The notes under the pieces: model-generated
Databases searched by the model: none
Seen by the model: the letters and a program-made list of their open reading frames with translations, nothing else
What the model was told of the DNA's origin: nothing
Assembly: GCF_000813985.1 (NCBI RefSeq)
Contig: NZ_JWLJ01000009.1
Coordinates: 1 to 64,000 of the forward strand
Direction of reading: 5' to 3'
DNA length: 64,000 bases
Origin: Ruegeria sp. ANG-R
GTDB taxonomy: Bacteria > Pseudomonadota > Alphaproteobacteria > Rhodobacterales > Rhodobacteraceae
Made by a program: the position numbers and the translations under genes
Shown: positions 59,785 through 64,000 of the stretch, one piece after another
Numbering within the stretch: position 1 is the first letter of the stretch
Layout of the letters: each line of letters starts with the position of its first letter

Positions 59785-60894
59785 ATGAACCCAATCCATT
59801 CGTTGCTTGAGTCTTTCTACGAGGAAACAACGCCCAAACGGGGCCTGCCCGCAGCCGCGTACAAGGATACGGAATTCTGGCGGGCCGAGTGCGCCTCGGT
59901 CTTCACGCGCAACTGGATTTGCGTCGGCTTTGCGCATGAATTGCAGTCCACCGGAGATGCCGTGCCGGTTACCGTGGCAGAGCACCCTCTGCTGCTGGTG
60001 CGCAACACCGCGGGTGAGATCAGAGCTTTCCACAATATCTGCCGCCATCGCTGTCTGACATTAGTCGATGCACCCAAAAACGTGGGCAAACTGATCCGCT
60101 GCCCCTATCACGCCTGGGCCTATGATCTGGACGGCCAGTTGCGTGCGGCCCCGCATTTTGGTGGTGCGAACGCGCATCAGGCGGATGGCTTTGACAGGAA
60201 AAAGAACAGTCTTGTTCCGGTGCGCAGCCACGTCTGGAATGACTGGATATTTGTTAACCTCGATGGAACGGCGCCTGATTTCGATGAATACTCTGCCGCC
60301 ATTCAATCTCATCTGGAGGGCATGAACTGGGACAAACTGAACTGTATAGGAACGCTCGATTTCGGGGAAATCGCCTGTAACTGGAAGTTCATCATGGAGA
60401 ACTTCATCGAACCGTATCACGTGCAGTTCGTACACGCCTCGACCACAGATCAGCCGCTGGAGGATCACTATACGATCATTGACGGCAACTGCATGGGTAG
60501 TGCTGTCGATCTGGAGGAAGAGATCGGGACCTCTGGCAGTCTCGGTGTCAGCTCCCGTTATCTGACACTCTATCCGAACTTCATTCTGGGGCGGTACTTT
60601 CCCGATCAACTGGGTGTCTATCTGAACATTCCGACCGGCCCCGGCACGATGACGCAAAAAAGGGCGCTTTACACCACCGAGGGCCAGACCCTGACGCAAG
60701 ACGAAGTCGAGGGTCTGAAGAAACTGTGGTGGGATGTGCACAAGGAAGATCACGAAATGACCGAACGGCTTCAGCTGGGGCGGGCATCATCGATCTCGGA
60801 TGAGGGCGGTGTGTTGTCCCCGGCGTGGGAGGACAGCGTCCGTGCGTTTCAGGAAATGGTGGCGCGTGACGTGACCACAGCCGGACAAAATTGA
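59785..60894 (+). CDS. Rieske oxygenase, quaternary-amine type (carnitine/betaine monooxygenase-like alpha subunit)
   Basis: This 369-residue protein binds the Rieske cluster with Cys86-x-His88 and Cys106-x2-His109 (NICRHRC, CPYHAW). The mononuclear iron site is Glu209-x2-His212-x4-His217 (ENFIEPYHVQFVH), where Glu replaces the usual bridging Asp. That Glu is known in carnitine monooxygenase CntA. The short length, lack of a beta subunit and Glu bridge fit oxygenases that demethylate or cleave betaines. No reductase gene is nearby, so electrons must come from elsewhere. Confidence 0.8.
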   Translation: MNPIHSLLESFYEETTPKRGLPAAAYKDTEFWRAECASVFTRNWICVGFAHELQSTGDAVPVTVAEHPLLLVRNTAGEIRAFHNICRHRCLTLVDAPKNVGKLIRCPYHAWAYDLDGQLRAAPHFGGANAHQADGFDRKKNSLVPVRSHVWNDWIFVNLDGTAPDFDEYSAAIQSHLEGMNWDKLNCIGTLDFGEIACNWKFIMENFIEPYHVQFVHASTTDQPLEDHYTIIDGNCMGSAVDLEEEIGTSGSLGVSSRYLTLYPNFILGRYFPDQLGVYLNIPTGPGTMTQKRALYTTEGQTLTQDEVEGLKKLWWDVHKEDHEMTERLQLGRASSISDEGGVLSPAWEDSVRAFQEMVARDVTTAGQN

Positions 60895-60909
60895 CTTGAG
60901 GAGAATAGC

Positions 60910-61347
60910 GTGAGCGACACGATAAGCAGCGGTTTCCGCCTTGCACACACGATGATGCGGGTAATGGATATGGAAAAATCACTGGAATTTTATTGCGGCA
61001 TTCTGGGGATGCAGGTCCTGCGCCGCACAGATTACCCCGAAGGCAAGTTTACCAACACGTTCATCGGCTACGGCCCCGAGGCGGAGTCTCCGACCCTAGA
61101 GCTGACCGCAAACTGGGATCAGGAAAAGCCGTATGAAAAGGGAAATGGCTGGGGGCATATCTGCATCGAAACACCGGATGTCTACAAAGCCTGTGAAGAT
61201 CTGGCCGCAGCCGGGGTGAACATCACCCGTCCGCCCGGACCAATGAAAAACGGCACGCGCGTTATCGCGTTTTGCGAAGACCCTGACGGCTACAAGGTCG
61301 AACTGAACGAATCCATTCTGAAACATCTTGCCAAGGAAGGGTCCTGA
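60910..61347 (+). CDS. VOC family protein, glyoxalase I-like
   Basis: This 145-residue protein has two beta-alpha-beta3 modules: RLAHTMMRVMDMEKSLEFYCGILGMQ and GWGHICIETPDVYKACEDL, with metal ligands likely His13 (RLAHTMM), a Glu near 60 (LELT), His77 (GHICIE) and Glu127 (YKVELNE). It is close to lactoylglutathione lyase in length and motifs. Its position between a Rieske oxygenase and a cupin may mean detoxification of an aldehyde product or a different small-molecule role. It uses GTG at 60910 with GAGGAGAATAGC in front. Confidence 0.78.
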   Translation: MSDTISSGFRLAHTMMRVMDMEKSLEFYCGILGMQVLRRTDYPEGKFTNTFIGYGPEAESPTLELTANWDQEKPYEKGNGWGHICIETPDVYKACEDLAAAGVNITRPPGPMKNGTRVIAFCEDPDGYKVELNESILKHLAKEGS

Positions 61348-61350
61348 TCC

Positions 61351-61749
61351 ATGGGCGACAAACCGCAGCTATTCAAGTTCGATCTGGTCGAAGAACGCTA
61401 TAACGCGATGGGGGAAAGCGACACCTACATCAAACCGATGGTGACCAGCGAGTTCAGCAAGACCATGTGCGGCGGCATCAATGTGCTGAACAACATCAAG
61501 GTGCCGTGGGATCTGACCTGCGATGAGATCATATATTGCCTCGAAGGAACCTTCCGGCTGGTCTGCGATGGCGAGGAATATGTCTGCGATCGTGGCGATG
61601 TTCTGTTTGTGCCCAAGGATAACCACATCTCTTACGAAGCGGATGGCAAATGTGTCATCTTCTATGCCGCCTATCCTCATAACTGGAAGCAACTGGCCGG
61701 TATCACCAAGGTTCCGGGAATTGACCCAAGCGATTTTGTGGCGGGCTGA
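61351..61749 (+). CDS. Cupin domain protein, EutQ-like
   Basis: This 132-residue single-cupin protein has the motifs DEIIYCLEGTFRLVCDGEEY and CDRGDVLFVPKDNHISYEADG, resembling EutQ-type cupins. The metal-site His residues are only partly present, so its activity is uncertain. It starts three bases after the VOC gene and probably shares its transcript. Confidence 0.7.
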   Translation: MGDKPQLFKFDLVEERYNAMGESDTYIKPMVTSEFSKTMCGGINVLNNIKVPWDLTCDEIIYCLEGTFRLVCDGEEYVCDRGDVLFVPKDNHISYEADGKCVIFYAAYPHNWKQLAGITKVPGIDPSDFVAG

Positions 61750-61766
61750 GTGCCCGACACAGCCTG

Positions 61767-61815
61767 AAGGCAGGCGCCCCCCACTCTGTTCTTCCCGTTT
61801 CGGGGCGCCTGCCTT
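61767..61815 (+). terminator. Long perfect hairpin between cupin and glutamine-synthetase-like gene
   Basis: AAGGCAGGCGCCCC (61767-61780) is perfectly complementary to GGGGCGCCTGCCTT (61802-61815), a 14-bp stem with a 21-nt loop. It is very stable but lacks a T-run (CCCCC follows), so it may block read-through weakly or protect the upstream message. Confidence 0.5.
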
Positions 61816-61900
61816 CCCCCATGGCAAATGTACTGCCCAATATTACGCTGCCACGTCCTGAAACCGGACGGCTCGCGGGGCTCTGACAGGAGGAAGCCAA

Positions 61901-63340
61901 ATGCCCAAAGACAATTCAAACAGCCGGATTTACTATGAGAGCTTCCAGGATGCGGTTGAACGCAATCGGCCCAGGATACCTGCCGTCAAAAAGCGGCTGG
62001 AAGAGGCGGGCGTCAAGTATCTGATGGGCGCATGGATCGACCTGCACGGCATTCCCAAAACCAAACCCGTCCCCATGAGCGATTTCGAGGAACTCTGCCT
62101 TGGGAAGGGGCCGCAATTCGCTGTACACTCGATTTCATATGTCCCCGAACTGAGCCCGGCCGACAGCGACCAGGTCGTGGTGCCGGATTTGGATGCGGTC
62201 TATGTCTGCCCGTGGGACACTTCGATGGCGATCATCTTCTCTGACCTGTATTGGGAAGACGCGCCCTATAACGTCTGCCCCCGCCAGGCGCTGAAGCGTG
62301 CGATGCATGAGGCGGCACAGGAAGGGTATGCAGGATATGCCGGGGTTGAGCCGGAATTCATCGTCATGAAATACGATGAAGCCGGTCAGCCCGTGAAAGC
62401 CTTCGATGACGACCCGGCAGATGGGTTGCGCCCGCGCCGCCAGGCGTTTGGCTACGACGTGGAATACTCGGTCGACTCGATGCCGTTCCTCAAAGACATG
62501 ATCGACATCATCGAAGGATTGGGTTGGAATCTGCATGATGTGGTGGCCGAAGGCGCCTATTCCCAGTTCGAACTGGATTTCCACTATACCAACATGCTGG
62601 AAATGTCGGACAGGCTGGCGTTCTTGCGCATCGTTCTGAAAGAGGTCGCCAAGAAACACGGCATGTTCGTGACATTCATGCCGAAACCGACGGTGGGTGA
62701 CTGGCGCTCGGGTGCGCATATCAACATGTCGATGCAGCATGAAAGCCGCCCCGGCGAGAACATATTCGAGACACCGGAAGGTGAATGGAGCGACGAATCC
62801 CGCTGGGCCGTCGGCGGTCTGATGGAACATGCCGAGGCGATCACCGCGATCACCTGTCCGATTGTGAACTCGTATAATGGCCTGGTGCCGCGCGTCGGCG
62901 GTTTCGAAGGCGGTACTGTGACATGGGCGCCGACTAACATCACATACGGTTACAACAACCGCTCGGCCCAGTTCCGCCTGCCACAAAGCCGCCACTGCAT
63001 CGAAAACCGTGCGTGCGACATGACGATGAATGTCTACCTTGCGATGGCCATGCACCTGAGTTGCGCAGTGAAGGGGATCAAAAACAAGATCGACCCGGGC
63101 AAGCCGACCGATTTTGACCTCTATTCCAAAACCGAGGCCGAGCTTGCCGAGCTGGGTATCCGCCGTCTGCCGCGCACCCTGTTTAACGCCATCGAGGCTT
63201 TGCGGCATGACGATATGGCAGAACACGTTATGGGCCCGGTCATGCGCAAATCCTATCTGGAGTACAAAAACGACGAGTGGGAGAGGTATCACCAGTCCGT
63301 CACCGACTGGGAAGTGCAGGAATACCTGCGGCTTTACTGA
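61901..63340 (+). CDS. Glutamine synthetase family protein (gamma-glutamyl-amine ligase-like)
   Basis: This 479-residue protein has the GS fold: GVEPEFIVMKYD (metal Glu), VVAEGAYSQFELDFHY, WRSGAHINMSMQ (ATP/metal His) and NRSAQFRLPQSRHCIENRACD (Arg). It differs clearly from the GlnT-like protein in this window and from type I GlnA. Relatives ligate glutamate to amines. It is probably part of the operon containing the Rieske gene. The amine substrate is unknown. AGGAGGAAGCCAA precedes the ATG. Confidence 0.78.
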   Translation: MPKDNSNSRIYYESFQDAVERNRPRIPAVKKRLEEAGVKYLMGAWIDLHGIPKTKPVPMSDFEELCLGKGPQFAVHSISYVPELSPADSDQVVVPDLDAVYVCPWDTSMAIIFSDLYWEDAPYNVCPRQALKRAMHEAAQEGYAGYAGVEPEFIVMKYDEAGQPVKAFDDDPADGLRPRRQAFGYDVEYSVDSMPFLKDMIDIIEGLGWNLHDVVAEGAYSQFELDFHYTNMLEMSDRLAFLRIVLKEVAKKHGMFVTFMPKPTVGDWRSGAHINMSMQHESRPGENIFETPEGEWSDESRWAVGGLMEHAEAITAITCPIVNSYNGLVPRVGGFEGGTVTWAPTNITYGYNNRSAQFRLPQSRHCIENRACDMTMNVYLAMAMHLSCAVKGIKNKIDPGKPTDFDLYSKTEAELAELGIRRLPRTLFNAIEALRHDDMAEHVMGPVMRKSYLEYKNDEWERYHQSVTDWEVQEYLRLY

Positions 63341-63402
63341 TCGAAATAAAGGTGGCCGCGGTGAAGGCCGGGGCCGCCAATTTGTCAATAACAGGTGCCT
63401 CC

Positions 63403-64000
63403 ATGACACAGGAATTTCAAATCCTCGAACTTGGCGATTTTCCTTTGTTGTCGGGCCTTGTCCTGAACAACGCCAAGCTTGCATACCAAACCTACGGGAC
63501 CCTTTCGCCAGCCCGCGACAATGTAATCGTGTTGCCAACCTTTTACACAGGCACCAATTCGCGCAACGAAGGGTTTTTCGGGGCGGGACGTGCCATTGAT
63601 CCGGCGCGGCATTTCATTGTCAGCCCCAATCTGTTCGGTAACAGTCGATCATCATCTCCGTCGAACACGCCGCCGCCGCAGGATGGGCCGCGTTTCCCGT
63701 TGATCCAGATGTGGGATAACATTGCCGCACAGCACCGGCTGATCCACGATCATCTGGGCATTGATCGGATCGCACTGGTGGCAGGCTGGTCCATGGCTGG
63801 TTGCCAGTCTTATCAATGGGCGGCGCAATATCCGGATATGGTGCAGGCGATCCTTCCGTTTTGCGCTTCGGCCAAAACCTCACCACATAACTTCGTGTTC
63901 CTCGAAGGCGTCAAAGCCGCGCTTTGCGCAGACCGGAACTGGAATGGTGGCGACTACGACAACCCTCCTGTCGCGGGCCTCAAAGCGTTTGGGCGGGTTT
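63403..64000 (+). CDS. Alpha/beta hydrolase, homoserine O-acetyltransferase-like (cut by window end)
   Basis: The visible 199 residues show the MetX-like fold: LAYQTYGTLSPARDNVIVLP, the tetrapeptide FYTGT..RNEGFFGAGRAIDPARHF and the nucleophile Ser in VAGWSMAGCQSYQWA. The catalytic Asp and His would lie past the end. MetX-like hydrolases without a methionine context often hydrolyse esters or amides. It follows the glutamine-synthetase-like gene by 62 bp. Confidence 0.78.
   Translation, partial: MTQEFQILELGDFPLLSGLVLNNAKLAYQTYGTLSPARDNVIVLPTFYTGTNSRNEGFFGAGRAIDPARHFIVSPNLFGNSRSSSPSNTPPPQDGPRFPLIQMWDNIAAQHRLIHDHLGIDRIALVAGWSMAGCQSYQWAAQYPDMVQAILPFCASAKTSPHNFVFLEGVKAALCADRNWNGGDYDNPPVAGLKAFGRV

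Noticed and set aside
59785-63340. Aniline-type (gamma-glutamylanilide) pathway from the Rieske plus glutamine-synthetase-like combination
   Set aside because: Aniline dioxygenases have separate alpha and beta subunits, a reductase and a glutamine amidotransferase partner; here the Rieske protein is single-component with a Glu bridge, so a quaternary-amine role fits better.
62135-63538. 467-codon open frame on the minus strand
   Set aside because: It lies wholly opposite the glutamine-synthetase-like gene, shows no motif and arises from high-GC codon use of the true gene.
1-64000. tRNA, rRNA genes or CRISPR arrays
   Set aside because: I saw no cloverleaf-like sequences, ribosomal RNA motifs or regularly spaced direct repeats.

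Overview
The window looks like chromosomal (or large-plasmid) DNA of a marine alphaproteobacterium of the Roseobacter group (Rhodobacteraceae). This is inferred from the high-GC coding sequence with AT-rich promoters, two TRAP and one TctABC-type carboxylate transporter, pseudoazurin, an FMN glutamate-synthase/type III glutamine synthetase cluster and single-component Rieske oxygenases. No rRNA, tRNA or CRISPR was seen. The sequence alone does not give a species.

Layout. 1-1138: end of a pseudoazurin gene and a frameshifted IS6-family element. 1463-5542: amine-oxidation set (ornithine cyclodeaminase-like protein, RidA, FAD oxidoreductase) and an AraC regulator. 5569-10761 (minus): operon iorA-iorB-thioesterase-marR-marR. 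10877-17709 (plus): aldehyde dehydrogenase, class III aminotransferase, nitrilase, gentisate-type ring-cleavage dioxygenase, fumarylacetoacetase-fold hydrolase, maleate isomerase. 17796-22941: TRAP transporter and tctBA. 23200-24453: AraC remnant and tctC. 24637-34386: PDR-type reductase, two-subunit Rieske dioxygenase, CoA ligase, thiolase-like protein, OB-fold/SDR fusion, cyclase-family hydrolase, SDR, flavin reductase, hydantoin-racemase-like protein. 34553-37715: second TRAP system. 37737-42655: MFS exporter, sulfatase-fold hydrolase, second tctC, LysR. 42751-44559: ISNCY remnant, unknown small protein, MarR. 44581-50260 (minus): ferric-siderophore ABC transporter and TonB receptor. 51015-53123: LacI regulator and fused pseudogenes. 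53331-59463: XRE-cupin regulator, glxBCD/mgsABC, glnT/gmaS and a nitronate-monooxygenase-like protein. 59785-64000: QA-type Rieske oxygenase, VOC protein, cupin, glutamine-synthetase-like ligase and an alpha/beta hydrolase cut by the window end.

How it fits together. The central ~32 kb (5569-37715) reads as one catabolic island for an indolic or aromatic acid, most simply indole-3-acetate and its precursors. Upstream enzymes would make or oxidise indolepyruvate, indoleacetaldehyde and indoleacetonitrile. A Rieske dioxygenase would give dioxindole-3-acetate and a ligase would activate it. A thiolase-like protein with no catalytic Cys, paired with an OB-fold protein, would release isatin and acetyl-CoA by retro-aldol cleavage. 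A cyclase-family enzyme with the full isatin-hydrolase motif would open isatin, and IorAB plus thioesterase could carry isatinate on to anthranilate. The pathway is inference. The directly visible support is gene content, motifs, and a near-palindrome (TTTACATATAAA) in the promoters of iorA, tctC, the reductase/Rieske operon and the second TRAP operon, a likely operator of the paired MarR regulators.

The right-hand 14 kb suggests use of methylated or quaternary amines (N-methylglutamate-type synthase genes, MttB remnant, carnitine-monooxygenase-like Rieske protein), with a LacI regulator whose probable operator occurs twice.
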